Positions 57,081 to 64,000 of a stretch of DNA of 64,000 nucleotides are shown piece after piece. Numbering within the stretch: the first letter of the stretch is position 1; each line of letters starts with the position of its first letter. A program made the translations under genes and the position numbers. The notes under the pieces were generated by a model. The model made no database searches, had not been told where the DNA came from, and was given only the letters and a program-made list of their open reading frames with translations. Location of the stretch: assembly GCF_001570565.1 (NCBI RefSeq), contig NZ_BBXE01000039.1, positions 1 to 64,000 on the forward strand. The letters are read 5' to 3'. The stretch comes from Herbidospora yilanensis (GTDB taxonomy: Bacteria > Actinomycetota > Actinomycetes > Streptosporangiales > Streptosporangiaceae).

Positions 57081-57994
57081 GGCTGTCCTTGCTTGGGGGT
57101 CAGCAGCCCGAGGCCGGCGGCCTGTTCGCGTACCTCGTCGTAGTCCGCGGCGGTGACGGGGGCGTACTTCTTGGCCCTCATCAGGTCGAGCAGTTCCGGC
57201 TGGTCGATCGCGAGGAAGGCGTCGGTGACGGCCGTGCGCGCCGCCTCGGGCAGATCGGGATGGGCCACCCACGGGTAACCCATGACCTCGCGCGTCTCGA
57301 TCACCTGCAGCGCACCCTTCTCGACGCTGCCCTGCTTCTCCAGGCGGTGCAGGATGCGCAACTCGATGCCGCCCGCGTCGACGTCGCCCTTCGCGACGGC
57401 CTGCGCGGTGGCGTCGTGGCCGCCGGTGAAGGTGACCGCCTTGAGCGGCGGGCAGGCCATCATGTCGCCGGTGTCGCAGCGGGCCCCCGCCTGGGTGATC
57501 ATGATCCGGGGGTAGAGGCTGCCGGAGGTGGAGCTGATGTCGCCGAAGGCGAAGGTGCCGCCGCCCGCGACGACGTCCTTGGTGGTCTTGTACGGCGACC
57601 CGGCCTTCACCACCACGGCCGAGAGGTATTCGGGCGTCCCGGTCTCCTGGTCGACCTCGGTGACCAGAGGCACGATCTTCGTCTGCGCCTCGGCCTGGAC
57701 GTAGGTCAGCCCGCCCAGGTAGGCGACGTCGAGCTTCCCGGCGGACAGGGCGGCTACCACGCCGGCGTAGTTGGTGGCCACGAACAGCTCCACCTCGGTG
57801 CCGAGCTTGCTTGCGAGGTAGGCGCGGAAGGGTTCGTACTGGGCGCGCTGCTTCTCCGGGGAGATGTTGGGCACCACGCCCACCCGCAGCTTTGCCGGGA
57901 TCCCGGCGGCCAGGTGGGCGGTGTGCCCGCCGGTGCCGCAGCCGACGGCGGCCAGCAGCAGGACGGTGACGGCGGCGAGCAGTCTCCTGGTCAT
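57077..57994 (-). CDS. Phosphonate-type substrate-binding lipoprotein (PhnD-like)
   Basis: Codes for 305 residues. A lipoprotein signal ends near LLAAVGCG (Cys 19). The domain opens with LRVGVVPNISPEKQRAQYEP, typical of PhnD proteins, then DVAYLGGLTYVQAEA and GDISSTSGSLYPRIMI, which line the anion pocket in relatives. CDTGDMMAC could form a disulfide. The true ligand is not certain and could be phosphite, phosphonate or another small anion. Confidence 0.88.
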   Translation of the reverse strand: MTRRLLAAVTVLLLAAVGCGTGGHTAHLAAGIPAKLRVGVVPNISPEKQRAQYEPFRAYLASKLGTEVELFVATNYAGVVAALSAGKLDVAYLGGLTYVQAEAQTKIVPLVTEVDQETGTPEYLSAVVVKAGSPYKTTKDVVAGGGTFAFGDISSTSGSLYPRIMITQAGARCDTGDMMACPPLKAVTFTGGHDATAQAVAKGDVDAGGIELRILHRLEKQGSVEKGALQVIETREVMGYPWVAHPDLPEAARTAVTDAFLAIDQPELLDLMRAKKYAPVTAADYDEVREQAAGLGLLTPKQGQP

Positions 57995-59202
57995 CGTCCC
58001 TCCCCGCCGGGCAGGACGAACGGCGCGACCGGGGCGAGCTCGACGCCGAGCGTGCTGGCGCCGATCAGCTCCTTGCCGGTGCGGTTGTTGATGGGCATGA
58101 ACAGGCCCGCCTGCACGTCGCGCCAGATGCGCTCATAAGCCGAGCCGCGCCGGTAGGCGGCCCCGCCGACGACGTCGATCAACCGGTTGACCACGGCCGC
58201 GGCGTTGTTGGTGCAGACGTTCTTGACCAGCGCGCAGCGGGCCAGTCCTTCCTGTACGGGTAACTGGGCGACCAGCGCACCGCTCATGACGTCGGCGGCG
58301 TGCCGCTGGAGCATGGCCCTGCTGGTCTCGATGGCGATCTCGGCGTCGGCGATCGCGTCCTGGGTCCGGCTGTCACGCTCCAGGCCGTTGCGGCGGGCCA
58401 GGTCGACGGCCCAGTCGAGGGCGGCCACGGCGAGGCCTGTGTAGACCGCGCCGAAGCTGGGCGTGGTCCACGAAAGGATCATGTCGAGCACCTGGACGTC
58501 GAAGTGGCCGACCGGGATCGACTGCAGCACGGCCATGTCGGGCACGAACAGTCCGTCGAACACGATGTCGTCACTGCGGGTGGCCCGCATGCCGAGGGTG
58601 TCCCAGGTCGGCTCGATCGTCACGCCCGGGGTGCTCGGGTCGACCATCACGATCAGCACCTTCGGCCCGTCGGGGGCCTCGTCCCAGCGGGCGGTCGCGG
58701 CCCACATGGTGGCGATGGCGCTGTTGGTGCCGAAGGTCTTGCGGCCGTGCAGTTGGAAACCGCCGGGCACCTTGGTGGCCCTGGTCTTGGCGTCCATGAA
58801 CAGGGCGGGGATGCCGGGCTCGCTGGCGATGGCGGCCAGCACGAGGCCGTCCTGACCGGCGATGCGCAGGACCTGCTCCAACGGGGGCGCTCCGGTACGC
58901 CGCCAGGTGTGCGCCCACGATCCGAGGGGGGCGGCGTGCATGGCGTACGACAGGGCGGTGGCGCCGTCGGCGGTGGCGAGGCGTTCCAGCACCCGCAGCA
59001 GCTCGCCCTGGCCGGCGCCGAGCCCGCCCAGTTCTTCCGGCACGGTGAGGCGGAGCAGCCCGCCCGCCCGCAGGTCGTCGTAGTTGTCGGCGGGGAAGGT
59101 GTTGTCCCGGTCGTGCCGGGCCGCGCGCTCGCTCAGGGCCGGCAGGACCTTGTCGGCCAGAGCGAGGAACGACTGTTCGCGTTCCGTCAGGAGCTGACGC
59201 AT
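57991..59202 (-). CDS. Acyl-CoA-dehydrogenase-family flavoprotein
   Basis: Codes for 403 residues. The three ACAD domains are visible: a helical N-terminus, a beta domain with FQLHGRKTFGTNSAIATMWA, and a C-terminal helical bundle with DVVGGAAYRRGSAYERIWRD. The usual catalytic Glu cannot be assigned by eye, and monooxygenase members (DszC, SfnB type) lack it. Coupling to a PhnD-like gene (4-nt overlap) and to sulfur genes suggests an oxygenase or dehydrogenase acting on the imported compound. Confidence 0.85.
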   Translation of the reverse strand: MRQLLTEREQSFLALADKVLPALSERAARHDRDNTFPADNYDDLRAGGLLRLTVPEELGGLGAGQGELLRVLERLATADGATALSYAMHAAPLGSWAHTWRRTGAPPLEQVLRIAGQDGLVLAAIASEPGIPALFMDAKTRATKVPGGFQLHGRKTFGTNSAIATMWAATARWDEAPDGPKVLIVMVDPSTPGVTIEPTWDTLGMRATRSDDIVFDGLFVPDMAVLQSIPVGHFDVQVLDMILSWTTPSFGAVYTGLAVAALDWAVDLARRNGLERDSRTQDAIADAEIAIETSRAMLQRHAADVMSGALVAQLPVQEGLARCALVKNVCTNNAAAVVNRLIDVVGGAAYRRGSAYERIWRDVQAGLFMPINNRTGKELIGASTLGVELAPVAPFVLPGGEGR

Positions 59203-59265
59203 GGTTGATATCTCCTCGAGACTCGATGAGATGGCCGGACGCGACGGCGGGTGCCGCCGCCCGGG

Positions 59266-60615
59266 TCATGGACGGTTCGTGAGCGCGTCGTCTCTGACGT
59301 GCCGCGGCAGGAGGAACAGACCGGCGAGGCCGGAGAACAGGGCGAGTGCGGTGAGCGCGCCCGCGGCGGTCGTGAAAGCGTCGGGACCGGCTTGGGCGAT
59401 GCCGCCGATCACGGCGACGCCGAGCAGGGAGGCCGCTTGACGGGCGGTGTTGAGCACGCCCGAGGCGGCGGGCACCAGATCAGGGGCCAGCCGTCTGATG
59501 GCCTCGGTGCTGGCCGGCGCCATCACGAGACCGACGCCCAGGCCAGCCACCGCGAGCGCGGCGACGGCCGGACCCGAGGTGAAAAGGGCGAAGCCCGACG
59601 CGCCGACGCCGAGGGCGACCATGCCGGCGGCCATGATCGGCCCGCCGCCGATCCGGTCGCTGAGCCATCCGGCGACCGGTGACACCAGCCCGGCCGCCAC
59701 CGCCATGGGCAGCAGCGCCAGCCCCGTGTCGATCGCGTCGCCGCCGAGTTCTCCCTGGACCCGTACCGAGACCAGGAGCATCAGGCCCGCCAGGACGCCG
59801 AACTGGGCGGCGCCGAGCCATCCGGCGACCAGGAACGCGCGGTCGCGGAACACCCGGGGCGGCATCAGAGGATCGGGGTGGCGGCGTTGCCGCGCGGTGA
59901 ACACGGCGATCAGCACGGCGGCGGGCACCAGCCACGGCAGCCGGCCCGGTCCGAGCAGCGCGTAGGACGTGGTGGCCAGCCCCACGCCGATCAGCACGAC
60001 GCCACCCCAGTCGAGCCGCCCCCGGGAGGCCGTGACGCCCGGCGGCACCCAGCGCCGGGCCAGCACCACCGCGGCCAGGCACACCGGCACGTTCACCAGG
60101 AAGACCCAGCGCCAGCCCCAGGTCGTGACGACCAGACCGCCGCCGACGGGACCGAGTACGGCGGCCAGCGCCATCGTCGCGCTCACCAGGCCGAGCGCGG
60201 CGCCGCGCCGTTCGGCGGGGAAGACGGTGGCGATCAGGGTGAGCGCCTGCGGCACGATCATCGCCCCGCCGACCCCCTGCGCCACCCGCGCGGCGACCAG
60301 CTGCGGCAACGAGGCGGCCAGCCCCCCGGCCAGCGACGCCAGGGCGAACACGACAAGGCCCGCGATCAGCAGACGCCGCGGGCCGTGCACACCACCGAGC
60401 CGCCCGGCGGTGATGAGCAGGGCGGCGTACGCGATGACGAATCCGTTGAAGACCCACAGGACGTCGTCGAGCCCGGCGCCGAAGGAGACGGTCAAGGCGG
60501 GGACCATCACCTGGACGACGGTCGAGTCGATCATGACGACGAACGCGGACAGGCAGAGAACGGCGACCGAACCGGCGACTCCGGCCGACTGGACGGATTC
60601 CTCTCGGGTGGACAT
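59266..60615 (-). CDS. DHA2-family MFS drug:H+ antiporter
   Basis: Codes for 449 residues with 14 hydrophobic segments. The early MIDSTVVQVMVPAL and WVFNGFVIAYAALL, plus motif LGPVGGGLVVTTWGWRWVFLVN (motif C region), are typical of EmrB/QacA-like exporters. GGGAG precedes ATG 60615. One copy of the AT-rich motif lies just upstream, so it may have its own regulated promoter in the operon. Confidence 0.88.
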   Translation of the reverse strand: MSTREESVQSAGVAGSVAVLCLSAFVVMIDSTVVQVMVPALTVSFGAGLDDVLWVFNGFVIAYAALLITAGRLGGVHGPRRLLIAGLVVFALASLAGGLAASLPQLVAARVAQGVGGAMIVPQALTLIATVFPAERRGAALGLVSATMALAAVLGPVGGGLVVTTWGWRWVFLVNVPVCLAAVVLARRWVPPGVTASRGRLDWGGVVLIGVGLATTSYALLGPGRLPWLVPAAVLIAVFTARQRRHPDPLMPPRVFRDRAFLVAGWLGAAQFGVLAGLMLLVSVRVQGELGGDAIDTGLALLPMAVAAGLVSPVAGWLSDRIGGGPIMAAGMVALGVGASGFALFTSGPAVAALAVAGLGVGLVMAPASTEAIRRLAPDLVPAASGVLNTARQAASLLGVAVIGGIAQAGPDAFTTAAGALTALALFSGLAGLFLLPRHVRDDALTNRP

Positions 60616-60657
60616 GCGCACTCCCGGGGCACAGGATCGGTCGAATTCCCACACTTA

Positions 60658-60675
60658 CTTTAGAATTATATAGTC
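60658..60675. promoter_or_regulatory. AT-rich regulon motif, copy 2
   Basis: CTTTAGAATTATATAGTC overlaps the last codons and stop of the ABC1 kinase gene and ends 43 nt before the DHA2 exporter start. It differs from copy 3 at only 3 of 18 positions. Confidence 0.6.
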
Positions 60676-61934
60676 ATATTCTCCGGCGCCTCCGACGCTG
60701 TCAAGGCCCCCGTAAGGAGGCCTTGCATCACGTACGGAGCCGCCTCCATCTGGAAATCCATCAGCGGATGAAGCCGCCGCACCGTGCCCTCCAAAGCGAG
60801 CAGGCAGAGCAGCGGAAACACGAATTCCGGCTCCGCGAAAACGGCGTGGCTCCGCTGCAGGTCGAACAGCCTGACCGCGAAGGGGCCCAGCTCGAAGTCC
60901 TGCGCGACCGCACCTGAGCTGCGGTTCACCAGATCGGCGACCTCGCGCTGAAATCCGGCCACATCGGCACCATCGGCAACTCCCCGCGCACTGGCCAGCA
61001 GAATGCGCGCGCAAGATTCGCCGTCGCCTTTGATCATTCCGCCGAAGAATCGCGTGAAGCTGGTCCGCGCCATTTCACTGAGCGGGAACATGAATCCGGC
61101 GTCGAGCACGACGACCTCGCCGCCGGCGCGGATGTAGGCGTTTCCCTGGTGCAGGTCGACGTGGATGAATCCGCGTACGAAAAGCATGTGGTAAACCGCG
61201 CGGACCAGGGTTGTCACGCCGCGTTCCACCGCTGCCCGGTCGCCCGGCTCCTTCGTCAGCCCTTCGACGAACGTCATCGTGATGACGCCGCCGGCGGTCA
61301 GCTCGTCCACCGCCTCCGGGACGATCACGCCCGCCACGTCCGCGAGATCGGCGCGCAGCCGGTGGAGATGCCGGGTCTCCCGGTCGAAGTCGAGCTGGCC
61401 GCGCAACGCCTCGCCCAGCTGGCCGACGATGTCGGTCAGCGGCAGCCGGGCCAGACGGGGTATCCGGGCGGCGAAGCGGGCCAGTCCGCCGACGACGGCG
61501 GTGTCGGCGGCGAACACGCGGGCCACCCCCGGCCGCCTGACCTTGACCGCGAGGTCGCGGCCCTGCCAGGTCATCCGGTAGACGCACGCGATCGAGCCGC
61601 TCGCGATCGGCGGACGCGCCAGCGCCGCGAGCATCTCGTCGGGAGGCCGCGCGAAGGACCGCCGGGCGGTCAGCAGCGCGTCCTTCGCGGACATGGGCGC
61701 CACGTGGTCGTGCAGCCGGCCCAGCTCCGCGGCCAGGGTCTCCCCCACGACGTCGACCCGGGTCGCCAGCAGTTGCCCGGCCTTGAGGAAGGCACCGCCG
61801 AGCCGTTCGAGCAGGCGGGCCACCTCCGCGGCCGGCGCCGCCCGCCGCCGGGTCACCAGGGCCACCACCGCCATCCGGCCCAGCGCGATCACCAGGTGGA
61901 CGGCCACCTGGACGACGCGGAGGGCCACGGTCAT
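60666..61934 (-). CDS. ABC1/UbiB (ADCK-like) atypical kinase
   Basis: Codes for 422 residues. The family KxGQ motif is K51-A-G-Q54 (GAFLKAGQLLATR). The ATP lysine is in LAVKVRRPG, the catalytic loop is FIHVDLHQGN (usually HADPHPGN) and the metal motif is VVLDAGF (usually DFG). The Ala-rich loop is replaced by PIASGSIACVYR. Such proteins act on quinone or lipid metabolism at the membrane; an N-terminal hydrophobic segment (10-28) is present. It is coupled to the LolA-like gene by 4 nt. Confidence 0.87.
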   Translation of the reverse strand: MTVALRVVQVAVHLVIALGRMAVVALVTRRRAAPAAEVARLLERLGGAFLKAGQLLATRVDVVGETLAAELGRLHDHVAPMSAKDALLTARRSFARPPDEMLAALARPPIASGSIACVYRMTWQGRDLAVKVRRPGVARVFAADTAVVGGLARFAARIPRLARLPLTDIVGQLGEALRGQLDFDRETRHLHRLRADLADVAGVIVPEAVDELTAGGVITMTFVEGLTKEPGDRAAVERGVTTLVRAVYHMLFVRGFIHVDLHQGNAYIRAGGEVVVLDAGFMFPLSEMARTSFTRFFGGMIKGDGESCARILLASARGVADGADVAGFQREVADLVNRSSGAVAQDFELGPFAVRLFDLQRSHAVFAEPEFVFPLLCLLALEGTVRRLHPLMDFQMEAAPYVMQGLLTGALTASEAPENMTI

Positions 61935-62647
61935 CGCCGTGCCCCCGCCCCGGCAAGCGCGATCTCGACCGCCTCGCGCAGCGACTCGGGGGTGCCGTCG
62001 AAGTCGTCGCAGGCCAGCGGAACGGCCGGCCCGCTCCGGGTGAAGTCGGTCCGGTGCCCGCTGTCGAGCCGGGACACCCGGACACGGCGGGGCAGCCAGT
62101 CCTCGGCGCGATCGCCGAGTTCCAGCGCCTGCCAGCGGCGGACCGCCTCCCCTCGCTGCTCGACCACGCGGTCGACGACCACGCCGGTGCCGGGCACGAA
62201 GCACTCCCGCACCGCCAGGCCGTTCAAGCGAGCCGGTCCCCGGTACACGCGGGTGCCCGCGCCCGGCTCGCCGTCGTGGGAGAGCTGGAGCACGGGATGG
62301 GGCCAGGCCATCAGGTCGATGTAGCCGATGTCGGTGAGCGGAAGGCAGTCGAAGGCCAGGCGGTCGACGACCTGGATCGGCTTGCGCATGGTCGGCAGGA
62401 AGGTGCTGATCCGGCAGTCGCCGGGCTCGCGGTCCTCCTCCATCCACACGTAGGTGCCGAACAACACGTCGGGTTTGATCACGAAGATCGCGGTCACCGC
62501 CGTCTCCGGAGCGGCGGAGAAGCGGCGCGCGAACAGGTACCGCATCGGGTTGGCCCCGATGGCGGCCTCGACACCGAAGGCATAGGACACGAGCCGGCCC
62601 GCGCGGAAATTCGCCCGAGCCGGCCCGGCAACACGCACGTCATCCAT
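61931..62647 (-). CDS. Conserved protein resembling LolA-like outer-membrane sorting domains (tentative)
   Basis: Codes for 238 residues, strand-rich: VYRGPARLNGLAVRECFVPG, VVDRVVEQRGEAVRRWQALE and LPRRVRVSRLDSGHRTDFTR resemble the beta pattern of LolA-like/DUF1329-type lipid-binding proteins. There is no signal peptide, so it may be cytoplasmic. Its place between an unknown gene and an ABC1 kinase hints at lipid handling. The family assignment is weak. Confidence 0.55.
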   Translation of the reverse strand: MDDVRVAGPARANFRAGRLVSYAFGVEAAIGANPMRYLFARRFSAAPETAVTAIFVIKPDVLFGTYVWMEEDREPGDCRISTFLPTMRKPIQVVDRLAFDCLPLTDIGYIDLMAWPHPVLQLSHDGEPGAGTRVYRGPARLNGLAVRECFVPGTGVVVDRVVEQRGEAVRRWQALELGDRAEDWLPRRVRVSRLDSGHRTDFTRSGPAVPLACDDFDGTPESLREAVEIALAGAGARR

Positions 62648-62659
62648 CGCTAAGGGTGC

Positions 62660-63391
62660 CTACGCGAGCAGTCGTGCCAGCTCGGCGGGGATCACCGCGC
62701 TGGCGATCGGGACGTGGTGCAGGAGGTTCCCGATCTCGATGTCGGCGGCCAGGAGCTCACCGACCTGACGACCTTCGCTGTCGTACAGCGCGTAGTGCTT
62801 GTTCGTTCGCGACACGTCCCCGATCGGGGGGACCATCGCGACCCGCGACTCCAGACGGACCACCTGGTCGCCCGTGTCGACGGTCGTGCCGAGCTGCTCT
62901 ACCTCGAACCGAGGATAGATCATGGTGATACAGTCCTTGATGGGCATCGGTGTCCCATCGTCCGGGGTCGGACTCGGCTTGACCCGCGCCCCTTCCGACT
63001 TGCCAGGCGTGTTCGACACCTTGACCTGGCCGAAGAGCTCGCTGTGCCCCGTCACCTGAAGCGACAGGAACTGGGCCGTGATCGTGGCGCTGGCCCAGTT
63101 CAGCTCGCCGGCGGCGTGCGGGTCGTGGCGACGGTAGATCGCCATGCCGTGGAGGTCGACGATGTCCTCACCGAGACCGTCGATGCGCACGTGGATGCGC
63201 TCGCGGACGATGAACGTCTCCAGAGCCGACGGCGTCAGCGTGTAAGGGCGGATGGGGTAGAGGTTCCCCGGCCCTCCCCACGCTGAGTCGTGGCCCCGGA
63301 CGACCTCCGCCGGAGAGAGGGACGCGGGGTCGATGTCCGCCGCGACCCCCCTCTCCAGGAGTTGTCTGAGGATTCCCTGTGGTTCGCTCAC
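62660..63391 (-). CDS. Conserved protein of unknown function (DUF6073-like)
   Basis: Codes for 243 residues, mostly beta strands, no signal peptide or membrane segment. Distinct stretches are NLYPIRPYTLTPSALETFIV, DIVDLHGMAIYRRHDPH and YALYDSEGRQVGELLAADI. I associate it with DUF6073 from memory only. GTG start after AAAGG. It lies 12 nt upstream of the LolA-like gene in the same operon. No function can be given. Confidence 0.65.
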   Translation of the reverse strand: MSEPQGILRQLLERGVAADIDPASLSPAEVVRGHDSAWGGPGNLYPIRPYTLTPSALETFIVRERIHVRIDGLGEDIVDLHGMAIYRRHDPHAAGELNWASATITAQFLSLQVTGHSELFGQVKVSNTPGKSEGARVKPSPTPDDGTPMPIKDCITMIYPRFEVEQLGTTVDTGDQVVRLESRVAMVPPIGDVSRTNKHYALYDSEGRQVGELLAADIEIGNLLHHVPIASAVIPAELARLLA

Positions 63392-63441
63392 AGTTCAACC
63401 TTTCGAGTGAGAGCGATGGTGGTGGCCCTGCGCCGCCCTCG

Positions 63442-63885
63442 TCAGTCGTCGAGGGAGGACATCAGGGCGTCGAGCGAATCGATGACATGCGCGAAGTCCA
63501 CGGTCCGCTCGCGGAGGCGGGTCTTGTCGACCGTCTGGTCGCCGAGCTCCACCGCGAGCACCTCGATCAGCCGGTCGAGGTTGTTGTAGGCGACGCTCAC
63601 CGGGAAGTGGGCCAGCGGCGTCTCGTGCCGGGGGTCGGCGGGCGGGCCGCCCGACTCCAGCAGTCCCGTCGATCCGCTCTGCTCCCGCCAGGCCCGCTCC
63701 ACCGTCACGTCGTACTGGTGGAAGGTCCCGTAGTAGTGCGGCTTCCAGCGTTCGCGGAGCTCGTTGGCGCTGATGCGCCGTTCGAGGTAGTCCACCGCGG
63801 CGGGGACGAACACCTCGCGGTACTCCTTCAGCAGAGGACCGACGTCCGGCGATGTCGTCGGCAACGGACTGTCAGCGATGGTCAT
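63442..63885 (-). CDS. Uncharacterised small protein, first gene of the ten-gene run
   Basis: Codes for 147 residues, largely helical and acidic, with HYYGTFHQYDVTVERAW in the middle and DALMSSLDD at the end. No domain recognised. ATG 63885 is chosen because GGGAG lies 6 nt upstream. It leads the run of minus-strand genes, and the AT-rich motif at 63939 lies 54 nt upstream of its start. Confidence 0.65.
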   Translation of the reverse strand: MTIADSPLPTTSPDVGPLLKEYREVFVPAAVDYLERRISANELRERWKPHYYGTFHQYDVTVERAWREQSGSTGLLESGGPPADPRHETPLAHFPVSVAYNNLDRLIEVLAVELGDQTVDKTRLRERTVDFAHVIDSLDALMSSLDD

Positions 63886-63938
63886 GTCGTCTCCCAACCA
63901 GGGCTCGGAAGGTCTGAACGTCGATCCTCAGTTGAGTG

Positions 63939-63956
63939 CTTTAAATTCATATAGTC
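63939..63956. promoter_or_regulatory. AT-rich regulon motif, copy 3
   Basis: CTTTAAATTCATATAGTC lies upstream of the ten-gene run. It is an imperfect dyad (CTTTA and TATAG around 6 nt) and would also be upstream of any plus-strand gene that starts beyond the window edge. Confidence 0.6.
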
Positions 63957-64000
63957 AAGGCGATCGAATGCTGAAGAGTTCCAATGAACAAACCAGCCTT

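Noticed and set aside
1-64000. CRISPR arrays, rRNA genes, complete insertion sequences or prophage modules
   Set aside because: No regularly spaced repeats, no rRNA-like blocks, no intact transposase with terminal inverted repeats and no phage structural genes were seen; only the fragments at 45.9-46.5 kb.

Overview
The window reads as chromosomal DNA of a high-GC actinomycete. Coding genes use almost only G or C in third positions. GTG starts are common, and many genes look leaderless, with a -10 box (TAnnnT-like) 6-7 nt before the start codon. The gene families are typical of actinomycetes: an ECF41 and an ECF42 sigma factor, an Rv2578c-like radical SAM protein, an L,D-transpeptidase, luciferase-like flavin oxidoreductases with an F420/NADP reductase-like partner, and a c-di-AMP riboswitch ahead of a secreted CHAP protein. 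A Streptosporangiaceae-like host is my best guess, but nothing in the window proves it.

Layout. 1-7.6 kb: the end of an SRPBCC gene, a barnase/barstar pair, a three-gene ABC exporter, a hemerythrin, DedA, a two-component system, a DUF952 protein and an SMR pump. The plus strand is strikingly G-rich here and C-rich after about 7.6 kb, whatever the gene direction. 7.6-19.2 kb: radical SAM protein under a LexA-like box, PhyH-type oxygenase, ankyrin protein, kinase-like protein, metallo-hydrolase, L,D-transpeptidase, RecD2 helicase, serine hydrolase, and riboswitch plus CHAP. 19.2-32.2 kb: a DrrAB-type exporter with its TetR, ECF41 with its predicted target promoter and oxidoreductase, a PP2C phosphatase, MarR-controlled genes, and an operon of ECF sigma, zinc-finger anti-sigma and ABC transporter.

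32.2-34.1 kb is the most unusual part. Downstream of a conserved actinobacterial protein of unknown function lie two tRNA-like units in which the 3' half precedes the 5' half across a 6-nt linker. Acceptor and anticodon stems are complementary only in this permuted order. Next comes a MerR-type gene with a leader that encodes a possible 17-residue peptide followed by a strong hairpin.

34.1-45.2 kb: MarR-regulated tandem LLM oxidoreductases, an SDR lacking its catalytic Tyr/Lys, assorted metabolic genes, a SigG-like sigma factor, and a zinc-finger/coiled-coil protein whose promoter carries a perfect 34-bp AT-rich palindrome. 45.2-46.9 kb is debris: integrase, RHS and IS630-transposase fragments.

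46.9-64 kb: ECF42 with YCII-type partners; a persulfide-handling locus (cysteine desulfurase, ArsR-rhodanese fusion, metallo-beta-lactamase-rhodanese fusion, MFS); a Tat-exported PLP enzyme; and a run of ten minus-strand genes (two unknowns, LolA-like protein, ABC1 kinase, DHA2 exporter, acyl-CoA-dehydrogenase-like flavoprotein, PhnDCE-type importer, DsrE protein). A shared 18-bp AT-rich motif precedes the PLP gene, the ten-gene run and the DHA2 gene inside it, which suggests one regulon with a sulfur- or phosphorus-related role.
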